From: Bacillus sp. CH30_1T
GTDB taxonomy: Bacteria; Bacillota; Bacilli; Bacillales; Bacillaceae_B
DNA length: 64,000 bases
NCBI RefSeq assembly: GCF_008364765.1
Contig: NZ_VTUY01000004.1
Span: forward strand, 504,596 to 568,595
Direction: 5' to 3'
The notes beneath the pieces are model-generated. The model had not been told where the DNA came from. It saw nothing but the letters and a program-made list of their open reading frames with translations, and ran no database searches. A program made the position numbers and the translations under genes. This document shows positions 26,856-35,541 of the stretch, in pieces. Positions within the stretch are counted from its first letter, which is position 1; each line of letters opens with the position of its first letter.

Positions 26856-27953
26856 ATGAAACAACGTATAGAAATGCTAAAAAATTGGTTAAAAGAAGAA
26901 AATATCGATGCCGCATTTATCAATTCAACTGAAAATGTATTCTACTTAACAAATTTCCACACGGATCCACATGAGCGATTAATGGGACTGTTTGTATTTC
27001 CTGATGCCGAACCATTTGTGGTCGTACCTGGAATGGAAGCACGTCAAGTGAAGGGTGCCGGCTGGAGTAACGAAGTGATCGGCTACTCTGATCACGAAAA
27101 TCCATGGGAATTCATTCAACAAGCCATTCAAAGACGAGGAATTGATGGCCGCAAGGTGGCTTTCGAAAATGAAGTCGTAACGTATGGCCGCAGTCAGGCA
27201 TTTTTAAACATTTTCAACTCACCGGATATAGTGAATGTTGAAGACAAATTAAATGAGATGCGTGTAGTGAAGGATGAGGGTGAAATTGCCATCATGCGTC
27301 GAGCGGCAGAAATGGCAGACTTCGGGGTTGAAGTAGGTGTAAGTGCACTTCAAGAAGGCATTACGGAAATGGAAGTTCTTGCGAAGATCGAGTATGAGTT
27401 AAAGAAAAAAGGGATTCGTGAAATGTCTTTCTCTACGATGGTGCTCTTTGGTGAAAAAGCTGGAGATCCACACGGAAACCCAGGAGACCGGAAGCTGAAG
27501 GCAGGAGATTTTGTCTTGTTTGATCTAGGTGTAGTCCTTGAAGGATATACTTCTGACATCACCCGTACATTTGCTTATAAATCCGTTTCAGACAAGCAAA
27601 AAGAAATCTACTCTACCGTTTTAAAAGCAGAACTGGCTTCACTGGAAGCAAGTAAGCCCGGAACCCGTATTGGTGATCTGGATCAAATCGCACGGGATAT
27701 CATTACAGAAGCAGGGTATGGAGACTATTTCCCACACAGGATCGGTCACGGCCTTGGGATCAACGTACATGAATTCCCATCAATGAGCCATTTAAATAAT
27801 GGGATATTAAAAGAAGGAATGACCTACACCATTGAGCCTGGAATTTACGTACCGGAAATTGGCGGCGTAAGAATTGAAGATGATGTGCTGATAACAAAGG
27901 ATGGTTACGAAACCTTGACTAAATTCCCTAAAGAACTGCAAATTATTAAATAA
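26856..27953 (+). CDS. M24 peptidase, Xaa-Pro aminopeptidase type
   Basis: A 365-residue pita-bread metallopeptidase (aminopeptidase P / prolidase group, like B. subtilis YkvY). The N-terminal creatinase-like domain covers residues ~1-130. Catalytic ligands: D in FDLGVVLEGYTSDITRTF (two Asp, ~225 and ~236), H in HRIGHGLGINVHE (~299), E in TIEPGIYVPE (~328) and E in GGVRIEDDVLI (~342). It cleaves peptides with proline at position two. ATG follows GAGGAGG. Single gene with a terminator. Confidence 0.88.
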   Translation: MKQRIEMLKNWLKEENIDAAFINSTENVFYLTNFHTDPHERLMGLFVFPDAEPFVVVPGMEARQVKGAGWSNEVIGYSDHENPWEFIQQAIQRRGIDGRKVAFENEVVTYGRSQAFLNIFNSPDIVNVEDKLNEMRVVKDEGEIAIMRRAAEMADFGVEVGVSALQEGITEMEVLAKIEYELKKKGIREMSFSTMVLFGEKAGDPHGNPGDRKLKAGDFVLFDLGVVLEGYTSDITRTFAYKSVSDKQKEIYSTVLKAELASLEASKPGTRIGDLDQIARDIITEAGYGDYFPHRIGHGLGINVHEFPSMSHLNNGILKEGMTYTIEPGIYVPEIGGVRIEDDVLITKDGYETLTKFPKELQIIK

Positions 27954-27963
27954 GACATAGAGG

Positions 27964-27990
27964 AGGCTAACGGCGTGTTAGCCTTTTTTT
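27964..27990 (+). terminator. Terminator of the M24 peptidase gene
   Basis: GGCTAAC / GTTAGCC with 5-nt loop and T7 tail. Confidence 0.85.
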
Positions 27991-28066
27991 CATGAAAAAG
28001 AAATGAAACGATTGGGAAGTTCATTCGTATATATTAGGAGAGAAAGCTAGGGAAGGATGAAATTCA

Positions 28067-28504
28067 GTGAAAAAATTTATCATATTAATCAGCTTTTTCA
28101 TGCTGGCAGGCTGTGGAATCCTCGAAGAAGCAAACAACAGTTTGACCTATGTTGAGGAAATGACCGATTATCTCAATGAAGCAGAGCAATTTGCCAACGA
28201 TTTTCCTGGATTAGTGGAAAATGCATCTGCAGACCCATCCACCATACCGGCACTTGAAACTAGGTTAAAAGACATGAAAACAGAAATACAAGAAATCAAT
28301 GATCTGACTCCGCCTCAGCTCGCAGAAAACATCCACAAAAAAGTGGAAGGATATAATGAGCAAGCGCTGGAAGGAATTGATCGAGCCTTAGTAGAAATTG
28401 ATAAGGGAGTAGTCCAAATTTCTGAGTTACAAAACCTTGAGATCGTTAACACTTTTAATCAGTTACAAGAAATTAAAGGTAATCTGGAAAATTTAGGACA
28501 ATAA
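28067..28504 (+). CDS. Lipoprotein, DUF6376-like
   Basis: A 145-residue lipoprotein. The signal peptide MKKFIILISFFMLAGCG has the lipobox L-A-G-C with C16 as the lipidated cysteine. The mature part is helical and coiled-coil-like (SLTYVEEMTDYLNEAEQFAND, LETRLKDMKTEIQEINDLTPP), as in DUF6376 proteins of Bacillaceae; function unknown. GTG start with GGAAGGAT upstream. Single gene ending in a long hairpin. Confidence 0.75.
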   Translation: MKKFIILISFFMLAGCGILEEANNSLTYVEEMTDYLNEAEQFANDFPGLVENASADPSTIPALETRLKDMKTEIQEINDLTPPQLAENIHKKVEGYNEQALEGIDRALVEIDKGVVQISELQNLEIVNTFNQLQEIKGNLENLGQ

Positions 28505-28511
28505 GCTAATT

Positions 28512-28543
28512 GTGATACGGATAATACTTTTTATCCGTATCAC
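28512..28543 (+). terminator. Hairpin after the lipoprotein gene
   Basis: Perfect 13-bp stem GTGATACGGATAA / TTATCCGTATCAC; no T-run follows. Confidence 0.6.
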
Positions 28544-28762
28544 CATCATACTGTAATATAACATTACCCCATTTCCACTCTAGCTACAGTCACATCCCCC
28601 CCTTGGCTCCACAAAATAAATCAACCCTATTCTCAAGTAGATTTGTATTAAACTAGTTTCAAATATGACCGAAAAAAACAAATATGATTTCTCACATATA
28701 GAACAAGAGTTCTTAAAAACATGCTATAATGAAGGAATCATAGAGATGGACAGGAGATTGTT

Positions 28763-30925
28763 ATGAAAGTTGTTATTGCCGAAAAACCCGATCAAGGAGC
28801 AACCCTCGCTAAACCTTTCCCTCATCGAAAACGCCAAGGTTATATTGAAATACAATCTAATGATGTGTTCCCTAAAGGAGCTTATATTACATGGGCTGTA
28901 GGTCACCTCTTTCAGCTTCAAGCCCCGGAAAAATATGAAAGCAGATGGAAAAAATGGACGTTAGAAGACCTCCCCATCATTCCTCATCGATTTCAATATG
29001 AGCTTCAACGGGCAAAAGCTAAACAATTCGCAGTCATTAAAGAACTTCTAAAGAAAAGTGAAGTCACAGAAATCATCCATGCAGGGGATGCGGGGCGTGA
29101 AGGTGAGTTGATCATCCGGAATATTATTTCAATGTCCCGCGTGCAAAAACCCATGAAAAGATTATGGATATCATCCCTGACAGAGAAAGCCATCATTCAA
29201 GGGTTCACTAGTTTGAGAGAAGAAACGGAAATGCGGAGCCTCTATTATGAAGCCTATTCCCGCGCTTGTGCGGACTGGCTTGTGGGAATGAATGCATCGA
29301 GAGCGTATAGCATTCTACTAAAACAGCAAGGCATGTCGGATGTTTTCTCTGCAGGAAGGGTACAAACACCGACTCTTGCTTTGATTGTAAAAAGAGATGA
29401 AGAAATAGAGCAATTCAAAAGCGAACCCTTCTGGGAAGTGAAAGCAGCCTTTCAAATGGGAGACCACACGTACGAAGGGGTTTGGCAAAAGGATGGAGAA
29501 TCCCGAATTCAAACAAAGGAACTGGCAGAGAAGATTGCTTCGTTCTGCCAAGGGAAGCCTGCAAGCGTTCTGGAGATGAAAACAGAAAGAAAAGAATTTG
29601 CTCCTCCATTGCTTTTCAATCTATCAGCTCTTCAGGCAACGATGAACAAAATATATAAATTTTCACCCAAAAAAACACTGGATGTCCTGCAAAAACTTTA
29701 TCAAAAGGGCATTGTATCTTACCCAAGGTCAGATTCACAATATGTAACGAAAGGGGAAGCTGAAACATTTCCGGAAATATTGTCTAAGCTTCAAGAATAC
29801 AGCCCTTACAATAGCTGGATCCCCACTCCTAATGAGAGCCTGCTGAATAACAAGCGTTTTGTAAATGAAGCAAAGGTTTCAGATCACTACGCGATTATTC
29901 CAACAGAACAAGTAACTGACCCTCAATCGTTATCAGGGGATGAAAGGAAAATATATGATGTTGTGGTTAAACGCTTTATCGCTGCACATCACGACAAAGC
30001 TGTGATCCATTACACTACTATCACTACCGTCGTGGACGACCGGGCTGAATTCATTTCTAAAGGAAAGCAGATTCTTCAAGAAGGATGGCGGCAGGTTCTG
30101 ATGCAGAATGAAAAGGATGATGAACCGCTGCTGCCACCTGTTGAGGAAAGCGACAAGGGCAAAGTCAAGAGTGTCCATACGAAGGAAGGAAAAACCCAGC
30201 CACCTAAGCGTTACACAGAAGGGCAACTGATTACCTTAATGAAAACAGCGGGTAAATACATGGATAATGATGAGCTCGAGAAAGTGTTAAAGCAAGCAGA
30301 AGGTCTGGGTACCGAGGCAACACGCGCTGGAATCATAACCATGCTTAAAGATCGGAACTACATTGATATCCAAAAGAATATTGTTTATCCAACCGATAAA
30401 GCGAAAGTTTTGATTCGGGCAATAGGTGAAAATGTGTTGGCATCAGCTGAAATGACGGCAAAATGGGAACAGCGACTACAGGAAATAGGAAAAGGGCAAG
30501 CTTCCGCACCCGAGTTTATGGAGCAAGTGAAGAAATTAAGCGAAAAACTTGTTCAAAACGCTCTTGAAGAGGCAAACAGATGGAATTTCGAAGACCTTGA
30601 TACCGCTTCCATCCAACGGTCCAAAGGGAGTAAAGGTAAAAGAACAGCGAAAACCAGTGTCGGCACATGTTTGAAATGTGGTGGGAAAGTGGTTGACAAA
30701 GGAAAATTCTACGGCTGCTCCAATTATCAAAAAACAAAATGCAGCTTCACCATTTCTAAGACCATTCTCTCGAAGCGTATGACACAAGCAATCGTAAAAA
30801 AAGTGCTTGCGGATGGAAAATCCGAACGCATCGACGGTTTCAAAAAAGGAGAGAAGGAGTTTTCAGCTTACCTTAGTTGGGATCCTGTTGAAAAGAAAAT
30901 TCAATTCGTATTCGATATAGATTAA
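28763..30925 (+). CDS. topB: DNA topoisomerase III
   Basis: A 720-residue type IA topoisomerase that relaxes negative supercoils and decatenates replication or recombination intermediates. The TOPRIM domain starts KVVIAEKPDQGATLAKPF and has the acidic triad in HAGDAGREGEL (~115). The gate domain holds YEAYSRACADWLVGMNASR and GRVQTPTLALIVKRDEE; the catalytic tyrosine is in GIVSYPRSDSQYV (~319). A C-terminal zinc-ribbon-like segment CLKCGGKVVDKGKFYGCSNY with a fourth Cys in KTKCSF is present. ATG with GGAG upstream; a TATAAT lies ~40 bp before it. Single gene. Confidence 0.94.
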   Translation: MKVVIAEKPDQGATLAKPFPHRKRQGYIEIQSNDVFPKGAYITWAVGHLFQLQAPEKYESRWKKWTLEDLPIIPHRFQYELQRAKAKQFAVIKELLKKSEVTEIIHAGDAGREGELIIRNIISMSRVQKPMKRLWISSLTEKAIIQGFTSLREETEMRSLYYEAYSRACADWLVGMNASRAYSILLKQQGMSDVFSAGRVQTPTLALIVKRDEEIEQFKSEPFWEVKAAFQMGDHTYEGVWQKDGESRIQTKELAEKIASFCQGKPASVLEMKTERKEFAPPLLFNLSALQATMNKIYKFSPKKTLDVLQKLYQKGIVSYPRSDSQYVTKGEAETFPEILSKLQEYSPYNSWIPTPNESLLNNKRFVNEAKVSDHYAIIPTEQVTDPQSLSGDERKIYDVVVKRFIAAHHDKAVIHYTTITTVVDDRAEFISKGKQILQEGWRQVLMQNEKDDEPLLPPVEESDKGKVKSVHTKEGKTQPPKRYTEGQLITLMKTAGKYMDNDELEKVLKQAEGLGTEATRAGIITMLKDRNYIDIQKNIVYPTDKAKVLIRAIGENVLASAEMTAKWEQRLQEIGKGQASAPEFMEQVKKLSEKLVQNALEEANRWNFEDLDTASIQRSKGSKGKRTAKTSVGTCLKCGGKVVDKGKFYGCSNYQKTKCSFTISKTILSKRMTQAIVKKVLADGKSERIDGFKKGEKEFSAYLSWDPVEKKIQFVFDID

Positions 30926-30932
30926 TCCATCT

Positions 30933-30963
30933 AAACGACTCTCAAAAAAGGAGTCGTTTTTTT
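30933..30963 (+). terminator. Terminator of topB
   Basis: AAACGACTC / GAGTCGTTT with T7 tail. Confidence 0.85.
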
Positions 30964-31075
30964 CTGCTTAAAACCTTGTAAAAGAATAATAATTGGATTA
31001 AGGAAGTTTAACTTCATGAGAAGTGGATAAAACAAAAGGGTAGGAAAACAGCTATATAAAAATGGAGGGTACACA

Positions 31076-31729
31076 TTGAAAAAGATATTAATGGTCTTAA
31101 CGAATGAAAGTAAAATTGATGATGAACACGAAACAGGTCTTTGGTTATCTGAGTTCGCTGAACCATATGAAGAATTTAAGAATCAGGGATTCGGTGTAGA
31201 TGTAGCTAGCTTAAAAGGAGGCCGAATTCCTTTAGATCCTAACAGCCTTGATGATGAACAGGTGGAAAAGTGGAAGGGTGTGACCAAAGAATTGGATCAA
31301 ACAATGGTCCTTTCGCAATTGAACGTTAACGAATATTCAGGGATATTCTTACCTGGCGGACACGGAACGATGTTTGATCTACCTGACAGTCCAGAACTTC
31401 AACAAGCAATGGCCCACTTTGCTGAAAACAACAAAGCCATCGGATCTGTATGCCACGGTCCTGCTGGTTTCGTTGGGACGAAACTCTCAAATGGAAAATG
31501 GCTGGTTGAAGGAAAAAGCATGACAGGGTTCACCAATGAAGAAGAACAGCAAACGGGCCTTGACTCATTAATGCCTTTCTTATTGGAAACAAAATTAAGA
31601 GAGCAAGGGGCTCAATTTGAAAAATCTGAAGCATGGAGTGAGCATGTAATCACTGATGGGAAATTCGTGACTGGGCAGAATCCACAATCCAGCCAGTCAA
31701 CAGCAGAAGCCTTCGTAAAATTAATATAA
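31076..31729 (+). CDS. DJ-1/PfpI family protein, Hsp31-like
   Basis: A 217-residue class I glutamine-amidotransferase-fold protein. The nucleophile elbow is GSVCHGPAGF (~121-130), a glutamate lies in the first strand region (SEFAEPYEEF) and GIFLPGGHGTMFDLPD matches the Hsp31/YajL-like group known for glyoxalase III or chaperone activity. The activity here is inferred. TTG 31076 follows GGAGGG. Its original terminator (50455-50491) is now 18.7 kb away, separated by the transposon that inserted just after this gene. Confidence 0.82.
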   Translation: MKKILMVLTNESKIDDEHETGLWLSEFAEPYEEFKNQGFGVDVASLKGGRIPLDPNSLDDEQVEKWKGVTKELDQTMVLSQLNVNEYSGIFLPGGHGTMFDLPDSPELQQAMAHFAENNKAIGSVCHGPAGFVGTKLSNGKWLVEGKSMTGFTNEEEQQTGLDSLMPFLLETKLREQGAQFEKSEAWSEHVITDGKFVTGQNPQSSQSTAEAFVKLI

Positions 31730-31792
31730 TAACGAAATAATTAATGAAAGGAATCTACTTTAAGGAGCCAATCCATACTATTCTTTCTAAAA

Positions 31793-31830
31793 GGGGTCAC
31801 GTTACCAAAAGTGAAAAATTGTACGTTTAG
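31793..31830 (+). repeat. Left terminal inverted repeat (IRL)
   Basis: 38 bp starting GGGGTCACGTTACC and ending TTGTACGTTTAG, preceded directly by TAAAA. Similarity to the right end extends a few bases inward (ACACA). Confidence 0.85.
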
Positions 31831-31893
31831 ACACAATTTAGACACATTTTAGCCGGTTATCTGTACAGTAAGGAACCGGCTGTTCCTTTTCTC

Positions 31894-32252
31894 TTATTTC
31901 TTAACCCGTAGTGGTCGTAATTGATCAATTGTCCCATCCTGTTTCAGGTTCCACACATAATCCCCTGTTAATGCCATATGCTCCCAGCCCAAAGGAGATA
32001 TATGCTGGAAATATTCTTCTGGAATTTCTACTCCTCTTGTACGTAATGATGCAATAGCCTGCTCAATATAGACTGTATTCCAAGAGACAATCGCTGACAC
32101 GATGAGTTGAAGGGCACTCGCTCGGTGTAACTGATCTTCATACGAACGGTCGCGTACTTCACCTAACTGATAAAAAAATATGGCACGAGCTAATCCGTGC
32201 TTTGCTTCTCCTTTGTTCAGTCCAATCTGTACACGTCTACGGTGTTCAGGGC
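31894..32252 (-). pseudogene. Tn3-family transposase TnpA, C-terminal fragment
   Basis: On the minus strand about 115 codons read EHRRRVQIGLNKGEAKHGLA, then ARAIFFYQLGEVRDRSYEDQ, IVSAIVSWNTVYIEQAIASL and LSPLGWEHMALTGDYVWNL-type sequence to RPLRVKK-stop. This is the conserved C-terminus of Tn3-type TnpA (family length near 1000 residues). The coding direction points to the near end, as in Tn3 elements where tnpA ends at an inverted repeat. The frame is cut at about 32252, within a 22-bp palindrome, where an acetyltransferase gene on the other strand begins. It has no start of its own. Confidence 0.85.
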
Positions 32253-32647
32253 TGAACACCGAAATTTTGAGTTTTAAGGAAAAAACAATCAAAGCAATAG
32301 ATGTTATGAGACTATATAATGATGTGGGTTGGTGGGGAGAAAGGGTAGAGCAAGATATAGAAGAGATGTTAAACAAAGTACAGTCAGTAGGAGCATGGAA
32401 AAACGATACATTAATTGGTTTTGCAAGGGCTGTTTTAGATGGAAAGTTTAGAGCGTATGTTGAAGATGTTGTTATACATAGTTCATATCAAAAGGAAGGT
32501 ATAGGTATAAAACTGGTATCAAAATTGTTAGATGACCTATCACATATTGACGTAATCAGTTTGTTTTGTGAGCAACATTTAATACCTTTCTATGAAAAAA
32601 ACAATTTAAAATACAGTAAATCACAATTTGTTATGCATAGAAGATAA
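32252..32647 (+). CDS. GNAT acetyltransferase, N-terminus at a junction
   Basis: About 131 residues: ILSFKEKTIKAIDVMRLYND, WWGERVEQDIEEM, VGAWKNDTLIGFARAVLDGK, the acetyl-CoA loop HSSYQKEGIGIKLVSKLL and FYEKNNLKYSKSQFVMHRR. It is a near-complete GNAT, but its usual first codons are replaced by the junction with the transposase remnant: no ATG with a ribosome binding site lies before ILSFKEK. Translation could start at TTG 32267 or at a later ATG (MRLYND). It may be expressed poorly or not at all. Confidence 0.6.
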   Translation: MNTEILSFKEKTIKAIDVMRLYNDVGWWGERVEQDIEEMLNKVQSVGAWKNDTLIGFARAVLDGKFRAYVEDVVIHSSYQKEGIGIKLVSKLLDDLSHIDVISLFCEQHLIPFYEKNNLKYSKSQFVMHRR

Positions 32648-32665
32648 AGATGTTACAAATAATCC

Positions 32666-32694
32666 TTCTTCAACAAACGGGGGCAATTCTCCAG
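32666..32694. repeat. Copy of transposon repeat family 2
   Basis: CTTCTTCAACAAACGGGGGC lies after the GNAT gene; one of about seven diverged copies within the transposon. Confidence 0.45.
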
Positions 32695-32770
32695 TAATGA
32701 AGGTTGCCTTTGATGAATTAAGTATTTTGTATAATTAAAATTAGTTAAAAAAGAAAAGGGGAATAAAAAT

Positions 32771-32947
32771 ATGACTGGAGAATTAATTACGATTAGGGGT
32801 AAAGAGCTCTACGTTGAATGTTATGGGACTAAAGAAAAACCACCTATTCTATTTTTGCACGGTGGACCAGGAAAAAGCTGTCACGATTTTTCTTACCATC
32901 AATCCAAAAGATTAGAAAATGACTTTAGATTAATTGTGATTGACTAA
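32771..32947 (+). pseudogene. Alpha/beta hydrolase, N-terminal fragment
   Basis: A 58-codon frame with a good start (AAAGGGGAATAAAAAT before ATG): ITIRGKELYVECYGTKEKPP, ILFLHGGPGKSCHDFSYHQ and ending in LIVID. The HGGPG oxyanion motif marks the proline iminopeptidase-like alpha/beta hydrolases of ~290 residues. Homologs continue VIDQRG; here the frame stops with TAA exactly after VID and unrelated sequence follows, so the catalytic domain is lost. Confidence 0.7.
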
Positions 32948-33005
32948 AAAATGACCATAACCTGTTTGATAGCTGAAGATAAGTCAGGTGATATTCAGCT
33001 TTTTC

Positions 33006-33040
33006 GTTATTCCATTAAAGGGCGCGATCCTGGAACAAGG
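33006..33040. repeat. Copy of transposon repeat family 2
   Basis: GTTATTCCATTAAAGGGCGC followed by GATCCTGGAACAAGG; shares AAAGGGCGCGAT and GGAACAA with copies at 34765, 36921 and 43548. Confidence 0.5.
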
Positions 33041-33120
33041 ATCAGCGCTCATTTTTCATTTTAGGCCATTTAGTTGAAGAAATTCATCTCGCATTATGTC
33101 AATACCTGATTCTCTCAATA

Positions 33121-33555
33121 CTATCCGACAAAAATAACAGCTGTCAAAAATATAATTTGCAAAATTATTCGAGGGAACAGAGGAGTACTTGGTCTTCCGC
33201 CAATGGTGATTTCTTTTCGTGCAGCGCGAATATTAGCTGGGAACATAACAATAAGTAAGAATGCCAAACCGACTGAAGCAATACTTGAGGTGATGGGTAT
33301 TAGCAGGCCTATGGATCCAACGATTTCCAATATTCCAGTCATAGTCACGATGAAATCTGGATTTGGGAGAGCAGGGGGGACCATTTTGATAAGATCCTGA
33401 CGTCTCTTTCCCCAATGAGCTGCTGCTGTAAATAAGAACATGAGAGCAATAGCAATCCGTAAAGAAGTCTCCCAATCATCAAGATAAGACAGTCCGAAAA
33501 AACCGATGAAACGAAAAATCAAAAATGACACAATCAGTAGGATAAACGGAGCCAT
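33121..33555 (-). CDS. DoxX-family membrane protein
   Basis: A 144-residue protein with four hydrophobic helices and the DoxX-type features RIAIALMFLFTAAAHW after the first helix and PDFIVTMTGILEIVGSIGLL for the third. DoxX-like proteins are associated with redox or thiol stress in several bacteria; the role here is unknown. ATG follows GAGGGGGAAT. It is the last gene of a minus-strand unit (TetR regulator, broken DUF2269 gene, DoxX), with 18 bp to the DUF2269 stop, so the TetR protein probably controls it. Confidence 0.75.
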   Translation of the reverse strand: MAPFILLIVSFLIFRFIGFFGLSYLDDWETSLRIAIALMFLFTAAAHWGKRRQDLIKMVPPALPNPDFIVTMTGILEIVGSIGLLIPITSSIASVGLAFLLIVMFPANIRAARKEITIGGRPSTPLFPRIILQIIFLTAVIFVG

Positions 33556-33573
33556 TCGTATTCCCCCTCTTAT

Positions 33574-34034
33574 TTAAAAACCTTTAGTAATCATCAAATA
33601 CAAAATAACGACAGGTAATAAAGTAGCTACAATTCCGAAAATAGCCCAATACAGCGATGCTTTTCGGTACGCTTTAGAAATGATACCGGCCTCTATCGAC
33701 TGGGCGCTGTGGCGGATCATGCTGCGCTGTATTGGCAGCAGCACCGTCAACCAGAGGATGCCGGTTAGGGAAAAAAGGATCAACGAAATGGTGAGCCAAT
33801 TGAAACTGGACATCGAATATCCTGCTTGAACATCCATTAAATTGCCGGAAACGATGATTAAATCAATCCTGGCATCGTAAATATAAAGTCAGCAAAACAT
33901 CACGTTTTCACCGTGTTGTGAATGAATGCGGGTTCTCCCTTTATGTCGGCTCGAATTTTCCAAAACGCCGCAGTTATAATGTTTCCTAAAAAAATAACCG
34001 CCCCCAAAAGATGCAAAAATAATAGAAAGCTCAA
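33574..34034 (-). pseudogene. DUF2269-like membrane protein, two frameshifts
   Basis: The minus strand can be pieced together as one ~150-residue protein: TTG 34034 (AAAAGG upstream) gives SFLLFLHLLGAVIFLGNIIT and FWKIRADIKGEPAFIHNTVK. After one missing A near 33908 it reads VMFADFIFTMPGLI, and after one missing T near 33870 it reads IIVSGNLMDVQAGYSMSSFN to the end ILYLMITKGF. Both losses lie in homopolymers, so a sequencing error cannot be excluded. DUF2269 proteins have four helices and unknown function. Confidence 0.65.
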
Positions 34035-34055
34035 ATGGTTCACATCCTTTTCTCA

Positions 34056-34655
34056 TTATTCCTTTTTTGCCAGCAGTAAGCCGGCGATGAAGTTCGAGAA
34101 ATCGTCTGGGCCGAATGCGTAGGAGTCAGAAGAGATAGCACTTCGCATACGAAACCCGTACGAAATCAATATGAACAATTCTGCTGTCTTATCCGCATTG
34201 ACTGATAAGGAAATGACCCCTGCCTTCTGACCTGCTACAATCCACTGCTTCGACAATTGGATCACTTGTTCATAAAAACGACGGATCACCTCGCTTACGT
34301 CAGGTTGATCGTTCTGCCCCAACAAGTAAATAAAGATTCGATTAGTGGGATCAAAAGGGTCTTGCAACGACGGCAATTTTTTAATGATTTCTTGTAGTGG
34401 CCCCTTCAGCTCTTTTTTTCCTTTATTCACTTCAGCAAAAAAGCGGTCATTGATATCTTCGAGTCTTTCCTCTAACACTAAGGCCAACAGTTCATCCTTA
34501 CTTTTTACATAATGGTAAATAGCTCCTTTTGAAAGCCCCGTACGTTCTATAATGTCGTTCAAGGTCATTTTGCTGCAACCTTTTTCGCGTACTAATTCTT
34601 TGGTAGCCTCCAAAAGAAGCTGTTTCGTCCGTTTTCGTTTTGATGCCCGATCCAA
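34056..34655 (-). CDS. TetR-family regulator of the DUF2269-DoxX unit
   Basis: A 199-residue TetR repressor. The N-terminal helix-turn-helix is KGCSKMTLNDIIERTGLSKG then AIYHYVKSKDELL (residues ~25-58). The C-terminal ligand domain is not assignable. TTG 34655 follows AAAGGAGGA. The gene lies 21 bp upstream of the DUF2269 start on the same strand, and a 21-bp dyad overlaps its own promoter, so it most likely represses the whole unit. The inducer is unknown. Confidence 0.85.
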   Translation of the reverse strand: MDRASKRKRTKQLLLEATKELVREKGCSKMTLNDIIERTGLSKGAIYHYVKSKDELLALVLEERLEDINDRFFAEVNKGKKELKGPLQEIIKKLPSLQDPFDPTNRIFIYLLGQNDQPDVSEVIRRFYEQVIQLSKQWIVAGQKAGVISLSVNADKTAELFILISYGFRMRSAISSDSYAFGPDDFSNFIAGLLLAKKE

Positions 34656-34719
34656 GTGTTTTCCTCCTTTTATAGATGGATTCTTTGGGGTTTATTTTTG
34701 GTTTTCGTTGTTGACATTC

Positions 34720-34748
34720 ATTATACATACCGGCAGTCGGTTTGTGAA
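34720..34748 (-). promoter_or_regulatory. tetR promoter with overlapping operator
   Basis: On the minus strand TTCACA (34743-34748), 17-bp spacer and TATAAT (34720-34725). The spacer and -10 edge are covered by a 21-bp dyad at 34725-34745 with arms ACAAACCG and CGGTATGT (one mismatch) around ACTGC, the typical size of a TetR operator. Confidence 0.65.
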
Positions 34749-34764
34749 GAAAAAACAATATATT

Positions 34765-34795
34765 GTTCTTCAACAAAAGGGCGCGAATATTTAAC
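34765..34795. repeat. Copy of transposon repeat family 2
   Basis: TTCTTCAACAAAAGGGCGCG followed by an AT-rich arm; closest to the copies at 33006 and 43505. Confidence 0.5.
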
Positions 34796-34941
34796 ATCGG
34801 GCTTTTTTGCTGAATAAAATCATCATTGTGAGTATTAGATCTTTTGGGTAATAAAAATGAAATAATAAAATTAAAGCTTTCATGTTACTTTCCACTAGTA
34901 CTAAACCTGTAACATTTATCAGCAACCTAATTATATTCTAT

Positions 34942-34976
34942 AAAAAAAGTCACCTCTCTAATACTAGAGGGTGACT
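34942..34976 (-). terminator. Terminator-like hairpin on the minus strand
   Basis: AGTCACC...GGGTGACT with inner TCT/AGA pairing; the poly-A on its left is a T7 tail for minus-strand transcripts. No intact gene upstream ends here. Confidence 0.5.
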
Positions 34977-35225
34977 AAATTTATGATATATCATGGCTTT
35001 TGATATACCATTTAGGGAGAAATTAGATAAATCTCTTAGGTACATTATCAACCATATTGATGTTGTGGTCAATCAAAAAAGTTTACCTAAGGAAAGAAAA
35101 AAGATAAGGAAATTCGTATTTTATGTTCCAAAAAATGTCTTTGCGTATATTTTCGTTAAAATGTTAGCTGTACCTCTTTATGGCCACTAATTTGAGTTTA
35201 TGTAATATTGGAACAGGAATGAAAT
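34977..35225. other. Region with one doubtful 65-codon frame
   Basis: A frame at 34993-35190 (AFDIPFREKLDKSLRYIINH...) has no ribosome binding site and no recognisable family; it could be a fragment of a lost gene. Confidence 0.25.
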
Positions 35226-35266
35226 AACGCTGTTCAACTATCATGGCCAGATTGTTGAACAGCGTT
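35226..35266. repeat. Hairpin copy of transposon repeat family 2
   Basis: Perfect 13-bp arms AACGCTGTTCAAC / GTTGAACAGCGTT around TATCATGGCCAGATT, which carries the GGCCAGATTGTTGAA core also found at 43562. The region on to 35541 shows no gene. Confidence 0.6.
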
Positions 35267-35541
35267 GGTTGGGTTAAGTTCCATCTATGCATAAGGAATT
35301 TTTTCGGAAATTAACTGTACATCTTTTAATGCCCTAAAAATTTCAATTCTAAAGAGGGGAATGCTACATGGCACGCTACCTCTTTTGATATTGGCCATTT
35401 TATGGGGAAGGAGAAAAGGTATGAATGGAGAATAAAGAAAAAGTAGAATGTTTATGTTGTTTGTTGTTTTACTACCTTGATCACATAACGTAAAACAATT
35501 TTAGCAAATGATTAAATATAAACAATCTGAGGGTGAGTAAG

